Source of the DNA: Solea solea
Lineage: Eukaryota; Chordata; Actinopteri; Pleuronectiformes; Soleidae
DNA: 64,000 nucleotides
Assembly (NCBI RefSeq): GCF_958295425.1
Contig: NC_081138.1
Location: 23,355,886-23,419,885, forward strand
Direction: 5' to 3'
Shown here one piece after another: positions 22,716 through 36,828 of this stretch; position 1 is the stretch's first letter; each line of letters starts with the position of its first letter. The notes beneath the pieces were generated by a model. It made no database searches. It was not told the DNA's origin and saw nothing but the letters and a program-made list of their open reading frames with translations. Position numbers and translations under genes: made by a program.

Positions 22716-24692
22716 TTTGGACGACATACCAACCTATGACTTTTTTTGACTGATTTTGGACGACTTACTAAACTTTGACTTTTTGGACAGATTTTGGACG
22801 ACATAGTTACCCATGACTTTTTTCACAGATTTTGGACGACAAACTAACCTATGACTTTTTTGACAGATTTTGGACGACATACTAACCTATGAATTTTTGA
22901 CTGATTTTGGACGACATACGAACCTATGACTTTTTTGACTGATTTTGGACGACATAGTAACCTATGACTTTTTTCACAGATTTTGGACGACATACTAAAC
23001 TATGACTTTTTTGACTGATTTTGGACGACATACTAACTTATGACTTTTTTCACAGATTTTGGACGACATACTAACCTATGACTTTTTTGACTGATTTTGG
23101 ACGACATACTAACCTATGACTTTTTTCACAGATTTTGGATGACATACTAACCTATGACTTTTTTGACTGATTTTGGACGACATACTAACCTATGACTTTT
23201 TTGATTGATTTTGGACGACATACTAACCTATGACTTTTTTGACTCATTTTGGACGACATAGTAACCCATGACTTTTTGGACTCATTTTGGACGACATACT
23301 AACCTATGACTTTTTTCACTGATTTTGGACGACATACTAACCTATGACTTTTTGACTGATTTTGGATGACATACGAACCTATGACTTTTTTTGACTGATT
23401 TTGGACGACATAGTAACCTATGACTTTTTTCACAGATTTTGGACGACATACTAACCTATGACTTTTTTGACTGATTTTGGACGACATACTAACCTATGAC
23501 TTTTTTGATTGATTTTGGACGACATACTAACCTATGACTTTTTTGACTCATTTTGGACGACATACTAACCTATGACTTTTTTGACTCATTTTGGACGACA
23601 TAGTAACCCATGACTTTTTGGACTCATTTTGGACGACATACTAACCTATGACTTTTTGACTGATTTTGGACGACATACGAACCTATGACTTTTTTGACTG
23701 ATTTTGGACGACATACTAACCTATGACTTTTTTGACTGATTTTGGACGACATACTAACCTATGACTTTTTGGACTGATTTTGGACGACAAACTAACCTAT
23801 GACTTTTTGACTGATTTTGGACGACATACTAACCTATGACTTTTTGACTGATTTTGGACGACATACTAACCTATGACTTTTTTGACTGATTTTGGACGAC
23901 ATACTAACCTATGACTTTTTAGACTAATTTTGGACGACATACTAACCTATGACTTTTTTGACTGATTTTGGACGACATACTAACCTATGACTTTTTGGAC
24001 TGATTTTGGACGACAAACTAACCTATGACTTTTTGACTGATTTTGGACGACATACTAACCTATGACTTTTTTCACTGATTTTGGACGACATACTAACCTA
24101 TGACTTTTTGGACTCATTTTGGACGACATACTAACCTATGACTTTTTTGACTGATTTTGGAAGACATACTAACCTATGACTTTTTTGACTGATTTTGGAC
24201 GACATACTAACCTATGACTTTTTGGACTGATTTTGGAAGACAAACTAACCTATGACTTTTTGGACTGATTTTGGAAGACAAACTAACCTATGACTTTTTG
24301 ACTGATTTTGGAAGACATACGAACCTATGACTTTTTTTGACTGATTTTGGACGACATAGTAACCTATGACTTTTTTCACAGATTTTGGAAGACATACTAA
24401 CCTATGACTTTTTTGACTGATTTTGGACGACATACTAACCTATAACTTTTTTGATTGATTTTGGACGACATACTAACCTATGACTTTTTTGACTCATTTT
24501 GGACGACATAGTAACCCATGACTTTTTGGACTCATTTTGGACGACATACTAACTTATGACTTTTTTCATTGATTTTGGACGACATACTAACCTATGACTT
24601 TTTTGACAGATTTTGGACGACATACTAACCTATGACTTTTTTGACAGATTTTGGACGACATTCTATACTATGACATTTTAGGTGATTTTGGA

Positions 24693-24813
24693 GGTTAAAC
24701 AATACTTTTTCAGTTGGCTGCGTGGTTTGGGACGCTACTGTTACAATACTGGCCTTTAAGAGACACTGGTTTGAATCCATCACTAATAACTAACTAAAAC
24801 ATGTTTGTGTCAC
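24693..24813 (+). repeat. Array spacer 3
   Basis: Copy of the 121-bp tRNA-like spacer, followed by the common ATAGTAACCC unit. Confidence 0.9.
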
Positions 24814-25880
24814 TTTGGACGACATAGTAACCCATGACTTTTTTCACAGATTTTGGACGACAAACTAACCTATGACTTTTTTGACTGATTTTGGACGACA
24901 TACTAACCTATGACTTTTTGACTGATTTTGGACGACATACGAACCTATGACTTTTTTGACTGATTTTGGACGACATAGTAACCTATGACTTTTTTCACAG
25001 ATTTTGGACGACATACTAAACTATGACTTTTTTGACTGATTTTGGACGACATACTAACTTATGACTTTTTTCACAGATTTTGGACGACATACTAACCTAT
25101 GACTTTTTTGACTGATTTTGGACGACATACTAACCTATGACTTTTTTGATTGATTTTGGACGACATACTAACCTATGACTTTTTTGACTCATTTTGGACG
25201 ACATAGTAACCCATGACTTTTTGGACTCATTTTGGACGACATACTAACCTATGACTTTTTGACTGATTTTGGACGACATACTAACCTATGACTTTTTTCA
25301 CTGATTTTGGACGACATACTAACCTATGACTTTTTGGACTCATTTTGGACGACATACTAACCTATGACTTTTTTGACTGATTTTGGAAGACATACTAACC
25401 TATGACTTTTTTGACTGATTTTGGACGACATACTAACCTATGACTTTTTGGACTGATTTTGGAAGACAAACTAACCTATGACTTTTTGGACTGATTTTGG
25501 AAGACAAACTAACCTATGACTTTTTGACTGATTTTGGAAGACATACGAACCTATGACTTTTTTTGACTGATTTTGGACGACATAGTAACCTATGACTTTT
25601 TTCACAGATTTTGGACGACATACTAACCTATGACTTTTTTGACTGATTTTGGACGACATACTAACCTATAACTTTTTTGATTGATTTTGGACGACATACT
25701 AACCTATGACTTTTTTGACTCATTTTGGACGACATAGTAACCCATGACTTTTTGGACTCATTTTGGACGACATACTAACTTATGACTTTTTTCATTGATT
25801 TTGGACGACATACTAACCTATGACTTTTTTGACAGATTTTGGACGACATTCTATACTATGACATTTTAGGTGATTTTGGA

Positions 25881-26001
25881 GGTTAAACAATACTTTTTCA
25901 GTTGGCTGCGTGGTTTGGGACGCTACTGTTACAATACTGGCCTTTAAGAGACACTGGTTTGAATCCATCACTAATAACTAACTAAAACATGTTTGTGTCA
26001 C
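25881..26001 (+). repeat. Array spacer 4
   Basis: Copy of the 121-bp tRNA-like spacer with the CATACCAACC right-flank variant. The assembly gap lies about 150 bp downstream. Confidence 0.9.
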
Positions 26002-26147
26002 TTTGGACGACATACCAACCTATGACTTTTTTTGACTGATTTTGGACGACATACTAAACTTTGACTTTTTGGACAGATTTTGGACGACATAGTTACCCAT
26101 GACTTTTTTCACAGATTTTGGACGACAAACTAACCTATGACTTTTTT

Positions 26148-26347
26148 NNNNNNNNNNNNNNNNNNNNNNNNNNNNNNNNNNNNNNNNNNNNNNNNNNNNN
26201 NNNNNNNNNNNNNNNNNNNNNNNNNNNNNNNNNNNNNNNNNNNNNNNNNNNNNNNNNNNNNNNNNNNNNNNNNNNNNNNNNNNNNNNNNNNNNNNNNNNN
26301 NNNNNNNNNNNNNNNNNNNNNNNNNNNNNNNNNNNNNNNNNNNNNNN
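26148..26347. other. Assembly gap (200 N)
   Basis: Exactly 200 N within the satellite array. The left flank ends in a T6 tract and the right flank begins GACAGATTTTGG. These two sequences are directly adjacent in the related copy at about 22855-22875, so the missing length may be zero or a whole number of units. Confidence 0.99.
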
Positions 26348-27649
26348 GACAGATTTTGGACGACATACTAACCTATGACTTTTTGACTGATTTTGGACGA
26401 CATACGAACCTATGACTTTTTTGACTGATTTTGGACGACATAGTAACCTATGACTTTTTTCACAGATTTTGGACGACATACTAAACTATGACTTTTTTGA
26501 CTGATTTTGGACGACATACTAACTTATGACTTTTTTCACAGATTTTGGACGACATACTAACCTATGACTTTTTTGACTGATTTTGGACGACATACTAACC
26601 TATGACTTTTTTCACAGATTTTGGATGACATACTAACCTATGACTTTTTTGACTGATTTTGGACGACATACTAACCTATGACTTTTTTGATTGATTTTGG
26701 ACGACATACTAACCTATGACTTTTTTGACTCATTTTGGACGACATAGTAACCCATGACTTTTTGGACTCATTTTGGACGACATACTAACCTATGACTTTT
26801 TTCACTGATTTTGGACGACATACTAACCTATGACTTTTTGACTGATTTTGGACGACATACGAACCTATGACTTTTTTTGACTAATTTTGGACGACATAGT
26901 AACCTATGACTTTTTTCACAGATTTTGGACGACATACTAACCTATGACTTTTTTGACTGATTTTGGACGACATACTAACCTATGACTTTTTTGATTGATT
27001 TTGGACGACATACTAACCTATGACTTTTTTGACTCATTTTGGACGACATAGTAACCCATGACTTTTTGGACTCATTTTGGACGACATACTAACCTATGAC
27101 TTTTTGACTGATTTTGGACGACATACGAACCTATGACTTTTTTGACTGATTTTGGACGACATAGTAACCTATGACTTTTTTCACAGATTTTGGACGACAT
27201 ACTAACCTATGACTTTTTGGACTGATTTTGGAAGACAAACTAACCTATGACTTTTTGGACTGATTTTGGAAGACAAACTAACCTATGACTTTTTGACTGA
27301 TTTTGGAAGACATACGAACCTATGACTTTTTTTGACTGATTTTGGACGACATAGTAACCTATGACTTTTTTCACAGATTTTGGACGACATACTAACCTAT
27401 GACTTTTTGGACTGATTTTGGACGACATACTAACCTATAACTTTTTTGATTGATTTTGGACGACATACTAACCTATGACTTTTTTGACTCATTTTGGACG
27501 ACATAGTAACCCATGACTTTTTGGACTCATTTTGGACGACATACTAACTTATGACTTTTTTCATTGATTTTGGACGACATACTAACCTATGACTTTTTTG
27601 ACAGATTTTGGACGACATTCTATACTATGACATTTTAGGTGATTTTGGA

Positions 27650-27770
27650 GGTTAAACAATACTTTTTCAGTTGGCTGCGTGGTTTGGGACGCTACTGTTA
27701 CAATACTGGCCTTTAAGAGACACTGGTTTGAATCCATCACTAATAACTAACTAAAACATGTTTGTGTCAC
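27650..27770 (+). repeat. Array spacer 5
   Basis: Copy of the 121-bp tRNA-like spacer with the CATACCAACC right-flank variant. Confidence 0.9.
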
Positions 27771-28685
27771 TTTGGACGACATACCAACCTATGACTTTTT
27801 TTGACTGATTTTGGACGACATACTAAACTTTGACTTTTTTCACAGATTTTGGACGACATACTAAACTATGACTTTTTTGACAGATTTTGGACGACATACT
27901 AACCTATGACTTTTTTGACTGATTTTGGACGACATACTAACCTATGACTTTTTGGACTGATTTTGGACGACAAACTAACCTATGACTTTTTGACTGATTT
28001 TGGACGACATACTAACCTATGACTTTTTTCACTGATTTTGGACGACATACTAACCTATGACTTTTTAGACTAATTTTGGACGACATACTAACCTATGACT
28101 TTTTTGACTGATTTTGGACGACATACTAACCTATGACTTTTTGGACTGATTTTGGACGACAAACTAACCTATGACTTTTTGACTGATTTTGGACGACATA
28201 CTAACCTATGACTTCTTTCACTGATTTTGGACGACATACTAACCTATGACTTTTTGGACTCATTTTGGACGACATACTAACCTATGACTTTTTTGACTGA
28301 TTTTGGAAGACATACTAACCTATGACTTTTTTGACTGATTTTGGACGACATACTAACCTATGACTTTTTGGACTGATTTTGGAAGACAAACTAACCTATG
28401 ACTTTTTGACTGATTTTGGAAGACATACTAACCTATGACTTTTTGGACTGATTTTGGACGACAAACTAACCTATGACTTTTTGGACTGATTTTAGACAAC
28501 ATACTAACCTATGACTTTTTTGACTGATTTTGGACGACATACTAACCTATGACTTTTTTGACTGCTTTTGGACGACATACTAACCTATGACTTTTTTCAT
28601 TGATTTTGGACGACATACTAACCTATGACTTTTTTGACAGACTTTGGACTACATTCTATACTATGACATTTTAGGTGATTTTGGA

Positions 28686-28806
28686 GGTTAAACAATACTT
28701 TTTCAGTTGGCTGCGCGGTTTGGGACGCTACTGTTACAATACTGGCCTTTAAGAGACACTGGTTTGAATCCATCACTAATAACTAACTAAAACATGTTTA
28801 TGTCAC
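28686..28806 (+). repeat. Array spacer 6 (variant)
   Basis: Copy of the 121-bp tRNA-like spacer and the most divergent one noticed. It has CTGCGCGG for CTGCGTGG in the A-box-like motif and TTTATGTCAC for TTTGTGTCAC near the right end. Confidence 0.9.
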
Positions 28807-30129
28807 TTTGGACGACATAGTAACCCATGACTTTTTTCACAGATTTTGGACGACAAACTAACCTATGACTTTTTTGACTGATTTTGGACGACATACTAAC
28901 CTATGACTTTTTGACTGATTTTGGACGACATACGAACCTATGACTTTTTTGACTGATTTTGGACGACATAGTAACCTATGACTTTTTTCACAGATTTTGG
29001 ACGACATACTAAACTATGACTTTTTTGACTGATTTTGGACGACATACTTACTTATGACTTTTTTCACAGATTTTGGACGACATACTAACCTATGACTTTT
29101 TTGACTGATTTTGGACGACATACTAACCTATGACTTTTTTGATTGATTTTGGACGACATACTAACCTATGACTTTTTTGACTCATTTTGGACGACATAGT
29201 AACCCATGACTTTTTGGACTCATTTTGGACGACATACTAACCTATGACTTTTTGACTGATTTTGGACGACATACTAACCTATGACTTTTTTCACTGATTT
29301 TGGACGACATACTAACCTATGACTTTTTGGACTGATTTTGGAAGACATACTAACCTATGACTTTTTTGACTGATTTTGGACGACATACTAACCTATGACT
29401 TTTTGGACTGATTATGGAAGACAAACTAACCTATGACTTTTTGGACTGATTTTGGAAGACAAACTAACCTATGACTTTTTGACTGATTTTGGAAGACATA
29501 CGAACCTATGACTTTTTTTGACTGATTTTGGACGACATACTAAACTATGACTTTTTTCACTGATTTTGGACGACATACTAACCTATGACTTTTTAGACTA
29601 ATTTTGGACGACATACTAACCTATGACTTTTTTGACTGATTTTGGACGACATACTAACCTATGACTTTTTGGACTGATTTTGGACGACAAACTAACCTAT
29701 GACTTTTTGACTGATTTTGGACGACATACTAACCTATGACTTCTTTCACTGATTTTGGACGACATACTAACCTATGACTTTTTGGACTCATTTTGGAAGA
29801 CAAATGACTTTTTGACTGATTTTGGAAGACATACTAACCTATGACTTTTTGGACTGATTTTGGACGACAAACTAACCTATGACTTTTTGGACTGATTTTA
29901 GACAACATACTAACCTATGACTTTTTTGACTGATTTTGGACGACATACTAACCTATGACTTTTTTGACTGCTTTTGGACGACATACTAACCTATGACTTT
30001 TTGGACTCATTTTGGACGACATACTAACCTATGACTTTTTTCATTGATTTTGGACGACATACTAACCTATGACTTTTTTGACAGACTTTGGACTACATTC
30101 TATACTATGACATTTTAGGTGATTTTGGA

Positions 30130-30250
30130 GGTTAAACAATACTTTTTCAGTTGGCTGCGTGGTTTGGGACGCTACTGTTACAATACTGGCCTTTAAGAGA
30201 CACTGGTTTGAATCCATCACTAATAACTAACTAAAACATGTTTGTGTCAC
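30130..30250 (+). repeat. Array spacer 7
   Basis: Copy of the 121-bp tRNA-like spacer. It starts a 2,517-bp segment that is repeated in tandem (spacers 7-8 and 9-10). Confidence 0.9.
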
Positions 30251-31989
30251 TTTGGACGACATAGTAACCCATGACTTTTTTCACAGATTTTGGACGACAA
30301 ACTAACCTATGACTTTTTTGACTGATTTTGGACGACATACTAACCTATGACTTTTTGACTGATTTTGGACGACATACGAACCTATGACTTTTTTGACTGA
30401 TTTTGGACGACATAGTAACCTATGACTTTTTTCACAGATTTTGGACGACATACTAAACTATGACTTTTTTGACTGATTTTGGACGACATACTAACTTATG
30501 ACTTTTTTCACAGATTTTGGACGACATACTAACCTATGACTTTTTTGACTGATTTTGGACGACATACTAACCTATGACTTTTTTGATTGATTTTGGACGA
30601 CATACTAACCTATGACTTTTTTGACTCATTTTGGACGACATAGTAACCCATGACTTTTTGGACTCATTTTGGACGACATACTAACCTATGACTTTTTGGA
30701 CTGATTTTGGACGACAAACTAACCTATGACTTTTTGACTGATTTTGGACGACATACTAACCTATGACTTTTTTCACTGATTTTGGACGACATACTAACCT
30801 ATGACTTTTTGGACTCATTTTGGACGACATACTAACCTATGACTTTTTGGACTGATTTTGGACGACAAACTAACCTATGACTTTTTGGACTGATTTTAGA
30901 CGACATACTAACCTATGACTTTTTTGACTGATTTTGGACGACATACTAACCTATGACTTTTTTGACTGCTTTTGGACGACATACTAACCTATGACTTTTT
31001 GGACTCATTTTGGACGACATACTAACCTATGACTTTTTTGACAGATTTTGGACGACATACTAACCTATGACTTTTTTGATTGATTTTGGACGACATACTA
31101 ACCTATGACTTTTTTGACTCATTTTGGACGACATAGTAACCCATGACTTTTTGGACTCATTTTGGACGACATACTAACCTATGACTTTTTGACTGATTTT
31201 GGACGACATACGAACCTATGACTTTTTTGACTGATTTTGGACGACATAGTAACCTATGACTTTTTTCACAGATTTTGGACGACATACTAAACTATGACTT
31301 TTTTGACAGATTTTGGACGACATACTAACCTATGACTTTTTTGACTGATTTTGGACAACATACTAACCTATGACTTTTTGGACTGATTTTGGACGACAAA
31401 CTAACCTATGACTTTTTGACTGATTTTGGACGACATACTAACCTATGACTTTTTTCACTGATTTTGGACGACATACTAACCTATGACTTTTTTGACTGAT
31501 TTTGGACGACATACTAACCTATGACTTTTTGGACTGATTTTGGACGACAAACTAACCTATGACTTTTTGACTGATTTTGGACGACATACTAACCTATGAC
31601 TTCTTTCACTGATTTTGGACGACATACTAACCTATGACTTTTTGGACTCATTTTGGAAGACAAATGACTTTTTGACTGATTTTGGAAGACATACTAACCT
31701 ATGACTTTTTGGACTGATTTTGGACGACAAACTAACCTATGACTTTTTGGACTGATTTTAGACAACATACTAACCTATGACTTTTTTGACTGATTTTGGA
31801 CGACATACTAACCTATGACTTTTTTGACTGCTTTTGGACGACATACTAACCTATGACTTTTTGGACTCATTTTGGACGACATACTAACCTATGACTTTTT
31901 TCATTGATTTTGGACGACATACTAACCTATGACTTTTTTGACAGACTTTGGACTACATTCTATACTATGACATTTTAGGTGATTTTGGA

Positions 31990-32110
31990 GGTTAAACAAT
32001 ACTTTTTCAGTTGGCTGCGTGGTTTGGGACGCTACTGTTACAATACTGGCCTTTAAGAGACACTGGTTTGAATCCATCACTAATAACTAACTAAAACATG
32101 TTTGTGTCAC
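31990..32110 (+). repeat. Array spacer 8
   Basis: Copy of the 121-bp tRNA-like spacer, 1,860 bp after spacer 7 and only 657 bp before spacer 9. Confidence 0.9.
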
Positions 32111-32646
32111 TTTGGACGACATAGTAACCCATGACTTTTTTCACAGATTTTGGACGACAAACTAACCTATGACTTTTTTGACTGATTTTGGACGACATAG
32201 TAACCTATGACTTTTTGACTGATTTTGGACGACATACGAACCTATGACTTTTTTGACTGATTTTGGACGACATAGTAACCTATGACTTTTTTCACAGATT
32301 TTGGACGACATACTAAACTATGACTTTTTTGACTGATTTTGGACGACATACTAACTTATGACTTTTTTCACAGATTTTGGACGACATACTAACCTATGAC
32401 TTTTTTGACTGATTTTGGACGACATACTAACCTATGACTTTTTTGATTGATTTTGGACGACATACTAACCTATGACTTTTTTGACTCATTTTGGACGACA
32501 TAGTAACCCATGACTTTTTGGACTCATTTTGGACGACATACTAACCTATGACTTTTTTCATTGATTTTGGACGACATACTAACCTATGACTTTTTTGACA
32601 GACTTTGGACTACATTCTATACTATGACATTTTAGGTGATTTTGGA

Positions 32647-32767
32647 GGTTAAACAATACTTTTTCAGTTGGCTGCGTGGTTTGGGACGCTACTGTTACAA
32701 TACTGGCCTTTAAGAGACACTGGTTTGAATCCATCACTAATAACTAACTAAAACATGTTTGTGTCAC
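32647..32767 (+). repeat. Array spacer 9
   Basis: Copy of the 121-bp tRNA-like spacer, exactly 2,517 bp after spacer 7. Confidence 0.9.
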
Positions 32768-34506
32768 TTTGGACGACATAGTAACCCATGACTTTTTTCA
32801 CAGATTTTGGACGACAAACTAACCTATGACTTTTTTGACTGATTTTGGACGACATACTAACCTATGACTTTTTGACTGATTTTGGACGACATACGAACCT
32901 ATGACTTTTTTGACTGATTTTGGACGACATAGTAACCTATGACTTTTTTCACAGATTTTGGACGACATACTAAACTATGACTTTTTTGACTGATTTTGGA
33001 CGACATACTAACTTATGACTTTTTTCACAGATTTTGGACGACATACTAACCTATGACTTTTTTGACTGATTTTGGACGACATACTAACCTATGACTTTTT
33101 TGATTGATTTTGGACGACATACTAACCTATGACTTTTTTGACTCATTTTGGACGACATAGTAACCCATGACTTTTTGGACTCATTTTGGACGACATACTA
33201 ACCTATGACTTTTTGGACTGATTTTGGACGACAAACTAACCTATGACTTTTTGACTGATTTTGGACGACATACTAACCTATGACTTTTTTCACTGATTTT
33301 GGACGACATACTAACCTATGACTTTTTGGACTCATTTTGGACGACATACTAACCTATGACTTTTTGGACTGATTTTGGACGACAAACTAACCTATGACTT
33401 TTTGGACTGATTTTAGACGACATACTAACCTATGACTTTTTTGACTGATTTTGGACGACATACTAACCTATGACTTTTTTGACTGCTTTTGGACGACATA
33501 CTAACCTATGACTTTTTGGACTCATTTTGGACGACATACTAACCTATGACTTTTTTGACAGATTTTGGACGACATACTAACCTATGACTTTTTTGATTGA
33601 TTTTGGACGACATACTAACCTATGACTTTTTTGACTCATTTTGGACGACATAGTAACCCATGACTTTTTGGACTCATTTTGGACGACATACTAACCTATG
33701 ACTTTTTGACTGATTTTGGACGACATACGAACCTATGACTTTTTTGACTGATTTTGGACGACATAGTAACCTATGACTTTTTTCACAGATTTTGGACGAC
33801 ATACTAAACTATGACTTTTTTGACAGATTTTGGACGACATACTAACCTATGACTTTTTTGACTGATTTTGGACAACATACTAACCTATGACTTTTTGGAC
33901 TGATTTTGGACGACAAACTAACCTATGACTTTTTGACTGATTTTGGACGACATACTAACCTATGACTTTTTTCACTGATTTTGGACGACATACTAACCTA
34001 TGACTTTTTTGACTGATTTTGGACGACATACTAACCTATGACTTTTTGGACTGATTTTGGACGACAAACTAACCTATGACTTTTTGACTGATTTTGGACG
34101 ACATACTAACCTATGACTTCTTTCACTGATTTTGGACGACATACTAACCTATGACTTTTTGGACTCATTTTGGAAGACAAATGACTTTTTGACTGATTTT
34201 GGAAGACATACTAACCTATGACTTTTTGGACTGATTTTGGACGACAAACTAACCTATGACTTTTTGGACTGATTTTAGACAACATACTAACCTATGACTT
34301 TTTTGACTGATTTTGGACGACATACTAACCTATGACTTTTTTGACTGCTTTTGGACGACATACTAACCTATGACTTTTTGGACTCATTTTGGACGACATA
34401 CTAACCTATGACTTTTTTCATTGATTTTGGACGACATACTAACCTATGACTTTTTTGACAGACTTTGGACTACATTCTATACTATGACATTTTAGGTGAT
34501 TTTGGA

Positions 34507-34627
34507 GGTTAAACAATACTTTTTCAGTTGGCTGCGTGGTTTGGGACGCTACTGTTACAATACTGGCCTTTAAGAGACACTGGTTTGAATCCATCACTAA
34601 TAACTAACTAAAACATGTTTGTGTCAC
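34507..34627 (+). repeat. Array spacer 10
   Basis: Copy of the 121-bp tRNA-like spacer, exactly 2,517 bp after spacer 8. Confidence 0.9.
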
Positions 34628-36707
34628 TTTGGACGACATAGTAACCCATGACTTTTTTCACAGATTTTGGACGACAAACTAACCTATGACTTTTTTGACT
34701 GATTTTGGACGACATAGTAACCTATGACTTTTTGACTGATTTTGGACGACATACGAACCTATGACTTTTTTGACTGATTTTGGACGACATAGTAACCTAT
34801 GACTTTTTTCACAGATTTTGGACGACATACTAAACTATGACTTTTTTGACTGATTTTGGACGACATACTAACTTATGACTTTTTTCACAGATTTTGGACG
34901 ACATACTAACCTATGACTTTTTTGACTGATTTTGGACGACATACTAACCTATGACTTTTTTGATTGATTTTGGACGACATACTAACCTATGACTTTTTTG
35001 ACTCATTTTGGACGACATAGTAACCCATGACTTTTTGGACTCATTTTGGACGACATACTAACCTATGACTTTTTGGACTGATTTTGGACGACAAACTAAC
35101 CTATGACTTTTTGACTGATTTTGGACGACATACTAACCTATGACTTTTTTCACTGATTTTGGACGACATACTAACCTATGACTTTTTGGACTCATTTTGG
35201 ACGACATACTAACCTATGACTTTTTGGACTGATTTTGGACGACAAACTAACCTATGACTTTTTGGACTGATTTTAGACGACATACTAACCTATGACTTTT
35301 TTGACTGATTTTGGACGACATACTAACCTATGACTTTTTTGACTGCTTTTGGACGACATACTAACCTATGACTTTTTGGACTCATTTTGGACGACATACT
35401 AACCTATGACTTTTTTGACAGATTTTGGACGACATACTAACCTATGACTTTTTTGACTGATTTTGGACGACATACTAACCTATGACTTTTTTGACTGCTT
35501 TTGGACGACATACTAACCTATGACTTTTTGGACTGATTTTGGACGACATACTATCCTATGACTTTTTTGACTGATTTTGGAAGACATACTAACCTATGAC
35601 TTTTTGACTGATTTTGGACGACATACGAACCTATGACTTTTTTTGACTGATTTTGGACGACATAGTAACCTATGACTTTTTTCACAGATTTTGGACGACA
35701 TACTAACCTATGACTTTTTTGACTGATTTGGACGACATACTAACCTATGACTTTTTTGATTGATTTTGGACGACATACTAACCTATGACTTTTTTGACTC
35801 ATTTTGGACGACATAGTAACCCATGACTTTTTGGACTCATTTTGGACGACATACTAACCTATGACTTTTTGACTGATTTTGGACGACATACGAACCTATG
35901 ACTTTTTTGACTGATTTTGGACGACATAGTAACCTATGACTTTTTTCACAGATTTTGGACGACATACTAAACTATGACTTTTTTGACAGATTTTGGACGA
36001 CATACTAACCTATGACTTTTTTGACTGATTTTGGACAACATACTAACCTATGACTTTTTGGACTGATTTTGGACGACAAACTAACCTATGACTTTTTGAC
36101 TGATTTTGGACGACATACTAACCTATGACTTTTTTCACTGATTTTGGACGACATACTAACCTATGACTTTTTAGACTAATTTTGGACGACATACTAACCT
36201 ATGACTTTTTTGACTGATTTTGGACGACATACTAACCTATGACTTTTTGGACTGATTTTGGACGACAAACTAACCTATGACTTTTTGACTGATTTTGGAC
36301 GACATACTAACCTATGACTTCTTTCACTGATTTTGGACGACATACTAACCTATGACTTTTTGGACTCATTTTGGAAGACAAATGACTTTTTGACTGATTT
36401 TGGAAGACATACTAACCTATGACTTTTTGGACTGATTTTGGACGACAAACTAACCTATGACTTTTTGGACTGATTTTAGACAACATACTAACCTATGACT
36501 TTTTTGACTGATTTTGGACGACATACTAACCTATGACTTTTTTGACTGCTTTTGGACGACATACTAACCTATGACTTTTTGGACTCATTTTGGACGACAT
36601 ACTAACCTATGACTTTTTTCATTGATTTTGGACGACATACTAACCTATGACTTTTTTGACAGACTTTGGACTACATTCTATACTATGACATTTTAGGTGA
36701 TTTTGGA

Positions 36708-36828
36708 GGTTAAACAATACTTTTTCAGTTGGCTGCGTGGTTTGGGACGCTACTGTTACAATACTGGCCTTTAAGAGACACTGGTTTGAATCCATCACTA
36801 ATAACTAACTAAAACATGTTTGTGTCAC
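36708..36828 (+). repeat. Array spacer 11
   Basis: Copy of the 121-bp tRNA-like spacer. The 2,201-bp interval from spacer 10 is matched by a 2,201-bp shift of the GAAGACAAATGAC deletion variant. Confidence 0.9.

Noticed and set aside
22185..27428. Repeated 62-residue minus-strand open frames in the array (for example 22185-22373, 23299-23487, 24245-24433, 25471-25659, 27240-27428)
   Set aside because: They are the satellite read in reverse. Frames stay open only where 37- and 38-bp units happen to combine. The peptides are just the unit translated, with no sign of selection.
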